Positions 53,595-62,675 of a DNA stretch of 64,000 nucleotides are shown one piece after another. Origin of the DNA: Streptomyces puniciscabiei (GTDB taxonomy: Bacteria; Actinomycetota; Actinomycetes; Streptomycetales; Streptomycetaceae); contig NZ_VFNX01000001.1 of the NCBI RefSeq assembly GCF_006715785.1, forward strand, positions 434,001 to 498,000. Reading direction: 5' to 3'. The number at the start of each line of letters is the position of its first letter. Position 1 is the first letter of the stretch. Under the pieces are notes generated by a model that saw nothing but the letters and a program-made list of their open reading frames with translations, did no database searches and was not told the DNA's origin. The position numbers and the translations under genes are program-made.

Positions 53595-56048
53595 TCAGTG
53601 GGCGCGCGTTATGGGCTGTTCGGACCAGATGGTCTTGTGGTTCTGGCCGTGGCGGCAGCCCCAGCGCTCGGCGAGTTGGGCGACGAGGAACAGGCCGCGT
53701 CCGCCCTCGTCGGTGGTGCGAGCGCGGCGCAGACGGGGTTGGGCGGTGTTGGAGTCGGTGACCTCGCAGACCAGAACGTGGTGCCGGATCAGTCGCAGCT
53801 CCGCCGGCGGACGACCGTAGCGGATCGCGTTGGTGACCAGTTCACTGACGATGAGCTCCGTGGGGAAGAGGAGGTCGTCCAACCCCCATGCGGTGAGTTG
53901 GCGGGTCGCCCATTCCCGGGCGTCCGAGACGGCAGCCGGATCAGCGGGTATTCGCCAGCGAGCGGTGTGGTTGGCGGGTACGGCGCGGGTGCGTGCCAGC
54001 AGCAGGGTCGCGTCGTCACGTGGTGCTTCGTCCACCAGGTTGTCGAGGAGGGTCCTGCCGGTCTCGTCCAGGGCGCGGTCCGGGCGGCAGGAGGTGGCGA
54101 GCGCATCGGTCAGCCGCTGGAGTCCGTCGCCGGCGTCGTGCGCGCCTTGGTGGACCAGGCCGTCGGTGTAGAGCGCGAGTACGCTGCCCGGTTCGACGTC
54201 GATGGTGGTTGTCTCGTACGGCATGCCGCAGACGGCGAGGGGCGGCCCCGGGAGTATGTCGACGGCTTCGGCACTCCCGTCGGGCCGCACGAGCACGGGC
54301 GGTGGGTGCCCGGCACTGGCCATGGCGCAGAGTCGGGTGACCGGGTCGTAGACCGCGTACAGACAGGTGGCGCCCATGATGTCGTGGTCGCCAGGGGGTG
54401 CTTCCGCGGCGAGGCGCTGAACCAGGTCAGCGAGACGCGTGAGCAACTCGTCCGGCTCCAGTTCGAGGTCGGCGAGGGTCTGGATGGCAGCGCGCAGACG
54501 GCCCATGGTGGTACTGGCGGTTATGCCGCGGCCGATCACGTCTCCGGCGACGAGGGCCAGCCGGAGAGCGGGCAGGGGTATGGCGTCGTACCAGTCGCCG
54601 CTGGTGCCGCCCCCACGGTTTGTGGGCAGGTAGACGCCGGCGGTCTCGGCTGCCGGAGTGTCGGTCGTGGCCGGGGGAAGGAGTCTTTGCTGCAGGGCCA
54701 TGGCCGCTCTGTGCTCGCGTGTGTAGCGGCGGGCGTTGTCGATGGCGAGTGCTCCCCGTGAGGCGATCTGCCTCATGAGATCCACCTCGTCCTCGGTGAA
54801 CGGTTCGGACGGACCGGTGCGCCAGACCACGATCGCTCCGAGGGTGAGGCCGCGGGCGTGCAGCGGTGCCACCATCACCGCCTGGACGTCGTGCGGGAGG
54901 AACTGCTCGGCCGGATGTGGGCCGCCGATCAGGGCGATGTAGTCGTCCCGGCCGTAGACGACCGTCTCGCCGTGCTGGAAGCGGCGCAGGAGGGGGTGGT
55001 CGGACAGGGACGGGACGAGGTTGCCGCGCTGGATGCCAGACGGCCAGTCCGCGGTGGCCGGCGCCAGGGCAGCGTTGCGCAGATGCGGATCTCCGCCACC
55101 CAACCGCTCTGCGGGTTCGCCACCGTCAAAGACGGCTTCTGCGAGGTCGACTGCTGCGAGATCACCGAAGGTGGGTACGAGGGCGTCCGCGAGATCCTGG
55201 GCGGTCCGCACGGCATCCAGGGAGCCCCCCACCCGCTCGGCGACCGCGCGGGCAAGATCCAGCTGTCGGCGGGCACGCAGTTGGTCGGTGTCGTCTATGT
55301 ACAGGGCTGCGACTCCTTCGGGGCGTCCTCGCGCGTCCTCCAGCCGGAAGGCGGACAGCGACAGCGCGTGCCGCCGCACCGGATGGTGTCGCCAGCTCAC
55401 TCGCTGGTTCCTGTGGATCACCGGGACGCCCGTCTTGAGCACCTGCCACAGTACCGCCTCGATGGTCTCGGCGTCCTCGGCGCACAGCACGTCGCTCAGT
55501 CGGGCGCCGGGCTGTATGGGACGGCCGTCGGGAGTGTCCGGCATGGCGTTCGTCTGCACGGTGGTGAGATCCGTGTCGTGCAGGGCGATCGTGATCCGGT
55601 TCTGTGCGGACAGTGCGCGCAGGAGGGCTGCGCCGTGCCGGTGGTCGGTGACGTGAGGAGTGGGGGCTGCGAGTACGAGGAAGTTCGCCGAGCCGTTCAC
55701 CCGTGTGGTCCGGAATGTGACGTCGATCGTGTTGCCGCACTGGTGACGCAGTCGTACCCGGCCGGTCGCCGGCACGTGTGCGGCCCTGTGCGGGTCGTGC
55801 GGGAGGTCGGCCACGAGCTCCCGCACGGGGCGGCCGTGGACCTCGTCGGCGCAGAACCCGGTCAGGTCCTGTGCTGTGCCGGTCCACCCCACCACCGTGC
55901 CCCGATCGTCGAGCACGGCCGCGGCCAGACCGTCGAAGGCGGGCGGCCGGCCGCCGGCGCCGGCACCGGAGATGCTCGTCGCACCTCGAAAGGCGCCTGG
56001 CGGGTTGGCGTTTTCAACATCCGATGGGTCCATGTCTCTGGCTTTCAT
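53595..56048 (-). CDS. PAS-GAF-PP2C-HATPase signalling protein
   Basis: 817 residues. PAS at about 38-140 (AAAVLDDRGTVVGWTGTAQD), a second PAS at about 145-260 (ALYIDDTDQLRARRQLDLAR), GAF at about 275-440 (QAVMVAPLHARGLTLGAIVV), SpoIIE/PP2C at about 460-690 (GTSGDWYDAIPLPALRLALV, AGDVIGRGITASTTMGRLRA, PRDDATLLLARTRAVP), HATPase at about 700-817 (LIVSELVTNAIRYGRPPAEL, DEGGRGLFLVAQLAERWGCR). It combines the phosphatase and kinase sides of partner switching in one chain. Starts 54 bases upstream of the phosphatase-ATPase's end, in the same direction. Confidence 0.94.
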   Translation of the reverse strand: MKARDMDPSDVENANPPGAFRGATSISGAGAGGRPPAFDGLAAAVLDDRGTVVGWTGTAQDLTGFCADEVHGRPVRELVADLPHDPHRAAHVPATGRVRLRHQCGNTIDVTFRTTRVNGSANFLVLAAPTPHVTDHRHGAALLRALSAQNRITIALHDTDLTTVQTNAMPDTPDGRPIQPGARLSDVLCAEDAETIEAVLWQVLKTGVPVIHRNQRVSWRHHPVRRHALSLSAFRLEDARGRPEGVAALYIDDTDQLRARRQLDLARAVAERVGGSLDAVRTAQDLADALVPTFGDLAAVDLAEAVFDGGEPAERLGGGDPHLRNAALAPATADWPSGIQRGNLVPSLSDHPLLRRFQHGETVVYGRDDYIALIGGPHPAEQFLPHDVQAVMVAPLHARGLTLGAIVVWRTGPSEPFTEDEVDLMRQIASRGALAIDNARRYTREHRAAMALQQRLLPPATTDTPAAETAGVYLPTNRGGGTSGDWYDAIPLPALRLALVAGDVIGRGITASTTMGRLRAAIQTLADLELEPDELLTRLADLVQRLAAEAPPGDHDIMGATCLYAVYDPVTRLCAMASAGHPPPVLVRPDGSAEAVDILPGPPLAVCGMPYETTTIDVEPGSVLALYTDGLVHQGAHDAGDGLQRLTDALATSCRPDRALDETGRTLLDNLVDEAPRDDATLLLARTRAVPANHTARWRIPADPAAVSDAREWATRQLTAWGLDDLLFPTELIVSELVTNAIRYGRPPAELRLIRHHVLVCEVTDSNTAQPRLRRARTTDEGGRGLFLVAQLAERWGCRHGQNHKTIWSEQPITRAH

Positions 56049-56100
56049 TGCGAGGTTCCGCGGCTACGGGAGATGGGGATCCTGTGGCGGCTTTCGGCGC

Positions 56101-58563
56101 TCAGCGGGCGCCTGTCGGGGATGGCAGGTCCTGTTCGGCCCAGACGACCTTGCCGTCTGTTACGGAGCGGGAACCGCACCTGCGTGACAGCCGACCGACG
56201 AGGTAAAGGCCGCGGCCGTGCTCGTCGAGATTGCCGGGATGCCGGGGGCGTGGCCGACCGGTGTTGGTGTCGGAGACTTCGCAGGTAAGCACCCGGTGCT
56301 GGATGAGCCGTAGGCGGATCGGGCCGTCGCCGTGGCGGATCGCATTGGTGACCAGTTCACTGACGAGCGACTCCACGGCCGTCACCAGCGGCTCCAGACC
56401 CCATTCACGGAGTTGACGGGCGGCCAGACGCCGGGCCGTCGGGACGGTGACGAGTTCGTTCGGCAGATCCCAGGACGCGACCTGGGCAGGCGGCAGGGCG
56501 CGCGTCCGCGCAAGGAGCAAGGTGACGTCGTCGGCCGGTGCCTGCGCCGACAAGGTCTCCATCGCCCGCGAGCACAGGTCCTCCAGGGCGGCACCGGGCT
56601 GTGCCAGGGCGGCGCCCAGACGCCGCAGGCCGACGTCTATGTCCTCGCCGCGGGACTCCACCAGGCCGTCGGAGTAGAGGGCGAGCACGCTTCCTTCGGG
56701 CAGTTCCAGTTCCACGGACTCGAAAGGCACCAGGCCGAGACCGAGGCCGAGCGGGGCTCCGGCCGGCAGGTCGGGGACGGTGACCCCGCCCTGTGCGTCG
56801 ACGACCAGGGGCGGCGGATGCCCGGCCCGTGCCAGCGTGCAGCGTCGGGACACCGGGTCGTAGACGGCGTACAGGCAGGTGGCACCGACGACCGCGGGAA
56901 GCCGGTCGGTGTCGTCGGTGTCCTCGTCGTTCAGGCGCCGGACCGTGTCGTCGAGGTGCGCCAGCAGTTCGTCCGGGGGCAGGTCGAGGTCCGCGAGCGT
57001 GCGCACGGCGGTGCGCAGCCTGCCCATGGTCGCCGCGGCGTTGATGCCGTGTCCCACCACATCGCCGACGACCAGGGCCACCCGTGCGCCGGACAGCTCG
57101 ACCACATCGAACCAGTCGCCCCCCACGCCGTGGTCCATGTCGGCGGGCACATAGCGCGAGGCGACCTCGACGGCAGCACCGCCCTGCACCCGGTGAGGGA
57201 GCAGGTCGCGTTGCAGCGCAAGAGCGGCGGTGCGCTCGCGCGCGTACTGGAGCGCGTTTTCCAAACAGAGCGCGGCCCGGGTGACCAGCTCCTCGGCGAG
57301 GAGCAGGTCGTCCTCCTGGAACGGCGTCTGTTCCGCGGAACGGCCGAACAGCGCCAGTCCCAGCACGCAGCGCCGGGCGCGGATGGGTACGACCATCAAG
57401 GAGTGGACGCCGCTGTCGCGTACCTTCTGCGCACGCGTCGGATCGTGGTCGACCCAGGGGCCGGCGTGAGTGTCCAGCACCGGTTCCAGGTGAGATCTGC
57501 CCGTGCGCAGGACGGCGGCGAACGACGAGGTCGGGGGGACGTGCATCACCTCTTCACGCACCGCTGGCATCTCCAGGACACCCTGGTCGACGGAGGCCAC
57601 CCCGGCACGGCGCAACACAGGGCGGCGTCCGCTCGTCGTGCCGATCCGTGCGGCGGGCTCGAGTCCGAACGGAACCGACTCCACCAGGTCGACGACGGCG
57701 TGGTCGGCCAGTAGGGGCACGGTGAGCTCTGCCAGTTCCTGGGCGGTCTGCATCACGTCGAGGGTGCTGCCGATGTGCGTGCTGGCCTCGCTGAGGATGG
57801 CGAGGCGCTCGCGCGCCCGCTTGTTTCCGGTGACGTCCACGGTCATGGAGCACACGCCCAACGGGGTGCCGTCCGCGCCCTGGAGGCAGAAGAAGGAGGC
57901 GGAGAACGCGTGCTCGCGGGGTCGGTCCGCAGGCGGCCACGCACGGTACTCGTGCACCGTCGTCGTGCCGCTCTCCAGCACCTGTCGCATCACCACCTTG
58001 AGCGCTTCGGCCTCGACGGCGGGCAGCGCATCCTTCAGACCGCGCCCGAAGCGTCGGTGACGAGGCACGCCGTCGTGCCGCTCCATGGCGTCGTTCGCCC
58101 AGACACAGCGCAGCTGCGCGTCATAAACGACGATGCCGATCGGGGCTCGGGCAAGGAGCGACTCCCGCACCGGTCCGCCGGTCGCTCCCGAGGACAGGGA
58201 ACCTATGTCCGTCACGGACGCCAGCCACCGAGTGTCGTCGCCCTGCCCCCGTAGCAGCGAGACCTGCAGCGTCATCCTGAGCGTGTGGCCGTCGCGGTGG
58301 CCTATAGCGACGGTGCCGGACCAGCCGCCCCGCGCACGGCACTGCTCGGCGAACGCCAACGCCCTCCGGGCGTCCTCGGGAGGCGGCAGCACGTGTACGG
58401 CGGACCGGCCCACCACCTCCCCGGCCGCATAACCGACGAGCTGTTGGGCGGCGTGCGTCCACCCCACGACGATGCCCTCGGCATCGATCATCGCTATCGC
58501 GGCATCAGGCACCTCGGGGAGGCTCACCGGCTCGGCGAGGAGGGTGTGGTCAATGTTGGTCAT
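56101..58563 (-). CDS. PAS-PAS-GAF-PP2C-HATPase signalling protein
   Basis: 820 residues from ATG 58563 (MTNIDHTLLAEPVSLPEVPD); the frame above that is not family-like. PAS1 at about 20-125 (AIAMIDAEGIVVGWTHAAQQ), PAS2 at about 140-255 (APIGIVVYDAQLRCVWANDA), GAF at about 280-450 (HSLMVVPIRARRCVLGLALF), PP2C at about 470-690 (GVGGDWFDVVELSGARVALV, GSVLALYSDGLVESRGEDID), HATPase at about 700-815 (ESLVSELVTNAIRHGDGPIR, DEHGRGLYLVGRLSRRCGSR). Close paralogue of the next gene (53595); the pair looks like a tandem duplication. Confidence 0.94.
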   Translation of the reverse strand: MTNIDHTLLAEPVSLPEVPDAAIAMIDAEGIVVGWTHAAQQLVGYAAGEVVGRSAVHVLPPPEDARRALAFAEQCRARGGWSGTVAIGHRDGHTLRMTLQVSLLRGQGDDTRWLASVTDIGSLSSGATGGPVRESLLARAPIGIVVYDAQLRCVWANDAMERHDGVPRHRRFGRGLKDALPAVEAEALKVVMRQVLESGTTTVHEYRAWPPADRPREHAFSASFFCLQGADGTPLGVCSMTVDVTGNKRARERLAILSEASTHIGSTLDVMQTAQELAELTVPLLADHAVVDLVESVPFGLEPAARIGTTSGRRPVLRRAGVASVDQGVLEMPAVREEVMHVPPTSSFAAVLRTGRSHLEPVLDTHAGPWVDHDPTRAQKVRDSGVHSLMVVPIRARRCVLGLALFGRSAEQTPFQEDDLLLAEELVTRAALCLENALQYARERTAALALQRDLLPHRVQGGAAVEVASRYVPADMDHGVGGDWFDVVELSGARVALVVGDVVGHGINAAATMGRLRTAVRTLADLDLPPDELLAHLDDTVRRLNDEDTDDTDRLPAVVGATCLYAVYDPVSRRCTLARAGHPPPLVVDAQGGVTVPDLPAGAPLGLGLGLVPFESVELELPEGSVLALYSDGLVESRGEDIDVGLRRLGAALAQPGAALEDLCSRAMETLSAQAPADDVTLLLARTRALPPAQVASWDLPNELVTVPTARRLAARQLREWGLEPLVTAVESLVSELVTNAIRHGDGPIRLRLIQHRVLTCEVSDTNTGRPRPRHPGNLDEHGRGLYLVGRLSRRCGSRSVTDGKVVWAEQDLPSPTGAR

Positions 58564-58702
58564 TCGCGGTCCATCCCATCGGTGCGGAAGTAGGAGCGTC
58601 GGCATGTGGTCCGGCGACCCTGTGTGCAGCGGTGGTGAACAGCGATGTCCCGGTGAGCGGCACACGGTGCGGTATGTGTCATATCCGAGCAATTCGCCCC
58701 TT

Positions 58703-58720
58703 TCTGATGAAATCATCAGA
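58703..58720. promoter_or_regulatory. Perfect 18-bp palindrome upstream of a phosphatase gene
   Basis: TCTGATGA-AA-TCATCAGA is perfectly symmetrical, 140 bases upstream of ATG 58563. AT-rich relative to its surroundings. Likely an operator, since no U-run or gene end is near. Confidence 0.5.
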
Positions 58721-59073
58721 TGTAAGGGCTTGGCCGTCAAGACCCTCATAGGTGATCGAAAGGGCAGATAAGGGGGCTACAGGTCACGCTCGCAGGTGAA
58801 CGGGCGGGTAGCGGGTTCCGCCGAGCATGCGCGGTGAGCGCGAGCGGCTCCCCGAGGTTCAGACCACCCGCCGGATGGCGACCCACCCTGGCGATCGCTC
58901 GGCAGGCTGGGCGCCGGGACGATGCCGGGGAATCCATGCAGGCCGGAGTCCAGGTGCGCACGCCTGTTCCGGCAGGGTCATCCGCTTGGTGCGGATGGCA
59001 GCTCGCACTGAAAACGACATCTGTTGGCGCTCGCGTCAGCCGGTCAACGGTTACCTTCGCCACTTCGACATTT

Positions 59074-59088
59074 CCATACGGCGTATGG
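59074..59088. promoter_or_regulatory. Palindromic operator, copy 1
   Basis: CCATACG-G-CGTATGG, a 7-1-7 palindrome typical of TetR-family operators. The second copy is centred 34 bases downstream. 58750-59073 holds nothing else recognised. Confidence 0.65.
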
Positions 59089-59107
59089 TAACAATGGAGG
59101 CGCGCTT

Positions 59108-59122
59108 CCATACGACGTATGG
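59108..59122. promoter_or_regulatory. Palindromic operator, copy 2
   Basis: CCATACG-A-CGTATGG, the second copy of the palindrome, preceded by TT like the first and followed by AA. Both lie 90-135 bases upstream of the secreted protein gene at 59210. Confidence 0.65.
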
Positions 59123-59209
59123 AACTGCTCGCTCGGGCCACGCCGGGCGTCATACATCGCCTGGCAGAACCGCCGTTGGCGCAGATCACCCCCTCAGGAA
59201 GGAGAGATC

Positions 59210-59623
59210 ATGAACAAGCTCGCGAAGCGCATCGCCCTCACTGTCTCCTCCGTCGCGGTCGCCGGTGCCGCCGTCCTCGGTGCCGGTGGCACCGCTTCGG
59301 CCGTGCCCCTCGCGTCCACGCACGCCCGGCACCCGACCGACGGGGCCGTGGCCGCTGATTACAGCTGGGACCACGGTGTCGGCTACCTGCTCGAGCGGGG
59401 CTACTCCTGCGACGAGGCCCGCGGCTGGCACCAGGACCGCCACGGCAGCGATTCGACCCGGCACGACTGCGACGGGCTCCACTACCGCGATGGCCACTTC
59501 TACCGCTGGGAGGGCGAGGGACACGGCTGGACGTCCGACAGGTCCTACCGCCACGACGGGCACCGCTGCGAGCACGACGGCGGGGGCAGGCACCCCCACG
59601 ACCTGACCCGCGACGACCGGTGA
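59210..59623 (+). CDS. Secreted His/Asp-rich protein
   Basis: 137 residues from ATG 59210 with AAGGAGAG upstream. Sec signal at about 1-31 (KRIALTVSSVAVAGAAVLGA, cleavage near ASA-VP). The mature part is unusually rich in His, Asp, Arg, Trp and Tyr: WDHGVGYLLERGYSCDEARG, DSTRHDCDGLHYRDGHFYRW, EGEGHGWTSDRSYRHDGHRC. Three cysteines and many histidines might bind metal. No family recognised. Likely controlled by the paired CCATACG operators. Confidence 0.8.
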   Translation: MNKLAKRIALTVSSVAVAGAAVLGAGGTASAVPLASTHARHPTDGAVAADYSWDHGVGYLLERGYSCDEARGWHQDRHGSDSTRHDCDGLHYRDGHFYRWEGEGHGWTSDRSYRHDGHRCEHDGGGRHPHDLTRDDR

Positions 59624-59692
59624 GACGGGTATCGGCCAGGTGCACAAGCAGTTCCCCTCGGCCCCGTCCCTGCCGGCGGCGGGGATCCCGCT

Positions 59693-59722
59693 GGCGGTCG
59701 GGGGGCCGCGTCCCCGACCGCC
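59693..59722 (+). terminator. Strong hairpin terminator
   Basis: GGCGGTCGGGG and CCCCGACCGCC form an 11-bp stem with an 8-base loop, about 70 bases after the stop of the secreted protein gene. Confidence 0.65.
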
Positions 59723-59866
59723 GGCTGAGTGAGTGCAGCACCACTCCTCATGCGGTGCGCCGGTGCCGTCCGGCGCCCGCGCCCTGCTGTACCGCCTCCG
59801 CCCGCGCCGCCTCTTCGCCACAGGCGGAGTGAGGCACCGCCGAGCCATACCCAGGAGCGGAAGCCG

Positions 59867-60010
59867 ATGAAGAAGTCCTTGAAGGCCGTAGAACGGCGGG
59901 TGGTCGTGCAGCTGGTCGTCTCGCACGCCTGCTCATTGCCCCTCTGCGTACGTCTGCGCCACGAGCCCCACTGGGATGCCGAACTGGCACACCTCCTCCC
60001 CCAAGGCTGA
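59867..60010 (+). pseudogene. SsgA-like protein (SALP) N-terminal fragment
   Basis: 47 codons: MKKSLKAVERRVVVQLVVSH, ACSLPLCVRLRHEP match the SALP N-terminus (the RLRHEP position is RYEP/RYET in the family); the last 13 residues do not. Truncated copy of the family also found at 60810. A SALP would act in sporulation-specific cell division. Confidence 0.55.
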
Positions 60011-60050
60011 CCGCCGACCATCCATGCTCAGAAGTAAAGGAACCAGTCTC

Positions 60051-60380
60051 ATGTCCCAGTACCAGCTTCGCGTCTACACCCTGCGCAGCTCCGACGCGCT
60101 CTCCGCCTACGAGAAGATCTGGGCGCAGCACATTCCCGGTATGGCCAAGCACCGGATCACCACCCATGGCGTCTGGACGGTGCCCGCGGCGCCGGGAAGC
60201 GAAACTCCCCGGCTGTACGCCCTCGTTTCCTACAAGGACGCCGACGACGTGCGGGAGCGGCTGGAGGCATACCTGTCGAGTCCTGAATTCCGCGCGGACA
60301 TGGAGGGCTTCGACATCAGCCAGATCGTCGGCCTCGACGAGACCCTCCTGACGCCCACCGTGGACTCACCCTTGCGCTGA
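60051..60380 (+). CDS. NIPSNAP-family protein
   Basis: 109 residues from ATG 60051 (MSQYQLRVYTLRSSDALSAY). The ferredoxin-like fold motifs are YTLRSSDALSAYEKIWAQHI and VSYKDADDVRERLEAYLSSP, typical of small NIPSNAP or EthD-like dimeric alpha/beta-barrel proteins. Function unknown; often linked to oxidative metabolism. AAAGGAA precedes the start. It lies between two SALP remnants and is apparently intact. Confidence 0.85.
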   Translation: MSQYQLRVYTLRSSDALSAYEKIWAQHIPGMAKHRITTHGVWTVPAAPGSETPRLYALVSYKDADDVRERLEAYLSSPEFRADMEGFDISQIVGLDETLLTPTVDSPLR

Positions 60381-60409
60381 CGGTCGGCCTGCGACGAGTG
60401 ACGCGGCCA

Positions 60410-60528
60410 GAAAGGCCAGTATCCGGCGGCCCTGCGATGACGGTTCCGGTGCCGTCGATGGCGACCCACCAGTGGTGGCCCTTGCCGGCATCGATACCGA
60501 CCCATACGCAGGGCACCTGTGTGGTCAT
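60410..60528 (-). mobile_element. IS110-family transposase N-terminal remnant (second type)
   Basis: MTTQVPCVWVGIDAGKGHHW then WVAIDGTGTVIAG is the start of an IS110-type transposase (first catalytic D in GIDAGKGHHW), different from the type at 24039. Only about 35 residues remain. The bases up to 60809 show nothing else. Confidence 0.7.
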
Positions 60529-60809
60529 GTGCGTCTCCTCGGACTCGGACAGCGTGCACCGGTACAGCGTCGATCGCTGAGACCAAGGGCGCCCTTTGTC
60601 CGGCAACCTCCGTTGGCCACATCTCCGTGATGGCCCCGGCCGGCAGTGGTGGCCTCGCGACGGCACGAAGAACTGCTCCTGCGGGTGTCCTCGTGCCGGC
60701 CGCCACCGGTCCTCACAGTAACCGCTTCTCTGTGCAGCCCCTTTGAATCCGACGACAACCCTTCCGATGGCCCTCCCCGGATGACTCGAAGCACCAGGAG
60801 TAAGACCCG

Positions 60810-61234
60810 ATGAAGTCATTGAGAACTGTGATCCAGGGGCTACCTGTGAAGCTTGTCGGCGTGCATGCGACGTCCTTGTCCGTGATCATGAATCTGCGGT
60901 ACGAGCCGAGTGATCCCTACGTGGTCCATGCCGCTTTCACACCGATGTCGACAGCGACGAGCCGGTGGAATGGATCATCGGGCGCGACTTGCTGATCGAC
61001 GGCCTGGAGGGCCCCGCCGGCGAGGGAGACGTTCGCATATGGCCCACCGGCGAGGAGGGCTGCCGCGACTTGTACATCCTTCTCAACCCGCCGTCCGGTA
61101 CGGCCCTGCTCAAGGCCCCAGCGCAGGAATTCAAGGCGTTCCTGCAGGAAACGGAGGCAGTGGTGCCGCGGGGGGCCGAGCTCGGCCGCAGCGACTTCGA
61201 CCGCTCGCCGGCGCACTTCCTCGCCGAAGGGTGA
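60810..61234 (+). pseudogene. SsgA-like sporulation protein (SALP), frameshifted
   Basis: ATG 60810 with AGGAG upstream reads MNLRYEPSDPYVVHAAF. One base later the frame must shift to give HTDVDSDEPVEWIIGRDLLI, DGLEGPAGEGDVRIWPTGEE, LLNPPSGTALLKAPAQEFKA, FLQETEAVVPRGAELGRSDF. Together this is a complete SALP of about 140 residues with its usual motifs (RYEP.DPY, W.IGRDLL.DG, G.GDVR). SALPs guide septum formation in sporulation. A missing C near 60943 explains the break. Confidence 0.85.
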
Positions 61235-61244
61235 GTCCTTGCAG

Positions 61245-62440
61245 GGTGCGACCTGAGGCAGGCACTCGCCGCCAGGGCGGCGGCGGCTGTCGACAATGCC
61301 CGCCGCTACACACACGCGCGCGACTGCCCTCACCCTGCAGCGCAGCCTGCTCCCGCAGCACACCGCACAGCAGTCGGCCATGGAGACCGCTTGTCGCTAC
61401 CTGCCCGCAGGGGCCCAGGCCGGCGCCGGCGGCGACTGGTACGACGTCATCCCACTGTCCGGAGCCCGCGTCGCCCTGGTGGTGGGCGATGTGGTCGGAC
61501 ACGGCATCCACGCCGCCGCCACCATGGGGCGACTGCGGACAGCCGTCCGCACCCTGGCCGACATCGACCTGCCGCCCGACGAACTCCTCACCCACCTGGA
61601 CGACGTCGTGATCCGCCTGTCCGCAGGCCGGGGACATCGGCGCCACCTGCCTGTACGCCTTCTACGACCCCGTCTCCCGCCAGTGCGTCCTCGCCCGCGC
61701 GGGGCATGTGCTGCCCGCCGTGGTGGGCCTTGACGGAACCGCCGACCTCCTCGAGCTGCCACCCGGCCCGCCGCTCGGCCTGGGTGGACTTCCGTTCGAA
61801 GCGGCGGAGTTCGACCTTCCCGAAGGCAGCGTCCTTGCCGTCTACACCGATGGCCTGATCGACGGCCGCGACCACGACGTCGAAGCGGGTATCACCCTGC
61901 TTCGCCAAGCCCTCGCACAGCCCGCTTCCTCCCTGCAAGCAACCTGCGACACCGTGCTCGAAGCCCTGCTGCCGGCTGATCGACCACACGACGATGTCGC
62001 GCTGCTCCTGGCACGCACCCACGCCCTGGGCGCTCGCCAAGTCGCCAGCTGGGACTTGGACGCCGACCCCGTCTGCGTGTCCCGGGCCCGGTCGAACGTC
62101 GCTCGACAGCTGAGCAGCTGGGGCCTGGAGGAGGTCGGGTTCTCCACCGGGCTCATCGTCAGCGAACTGGTCACCAACGCCATCCGCTACGGCCGTCCTC
62201 CCATACGGCTGCGCCTGATCCACGACCGTGCCCTCGTGTGCGAGGTCTCCGACGCGAGTGGCACGACCCCTCACCTGCGCCGGGCCCGCACCTACGACGA
62301 GGGGGGGACGGGGTCTGCTCCTGGTCGCTCAGTTCGCCAAGCGCTGGGGAACGCGGCACGCCCGACACGGCAAGACGGTCTGGGCCGAGCTGAGCGAGAA
62401 GGAGACCGCTGGATTCCCGGCATGGGATTCCCTGTAGGCG
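61245..62440 (+). pseudogene. PP2C-HATPase signalling protein, decayed
   Basis: The end of a GAF helix (ALAARAAAAVDNARRYTHAR) begins it; a shift near 61305 leads to LTLQRSLLPQHTAQQSAMET, AGGDWYDVIPLSGARVALVV, GDVVGHGIHAAATMGRLRTA. A second shift near 61630 leads to GATCLYAFYDPVSRQCVLAR, SVLAVYTDGLIDGRDHDVEA, HATPase TGLIVSELVTNAIRYGRPPI. A third near 62306 restores GLLLVAQFAKRWGTRHARHG. It resembles the 56101 protein but lacks the N-terminal 450 residues. Confidence 0.88.
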
Positions 62441-62454
62441 CGACGACGAGCTCT

Positions 62455-62590
62455 GCGGTGAGCGGATGCGCTCTGGCTGTGGCGGCAGCCCCAGCGAGCG
62501 GTGAGGCTGGGTGCTGCTGGAGTCGGGGACCTCGCAGACCAGAAGGCTGTGGCGGCAAAGCAGCAGCTTCGCCGGCAGACGGCAGAGCCG
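62455..62590 (-). pseudogene. HATPase C-terminal scrap
   Basis: Minus-strand LLLCRHSLLVCEVPDSSSTQ and, in a neighbouring frame, RWGCRHSQSA match the end of the HATPase domain of the protein at 53595 (HHVLVCEVTDSNTAQP ... ERWGCRHGQN), with the middle deleted. A further dead copy in the opposite orientation to 61245. Confidence 0.5.
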
Positions 62591-62675
62591 CCCGAGCAAC
62601 CCAGACCGCGGTGCTGCTGTGACGACCGCGGTCGTCAGACCCACTTGCTCACGACCGTTCCTTCAGGTCGGGCGG

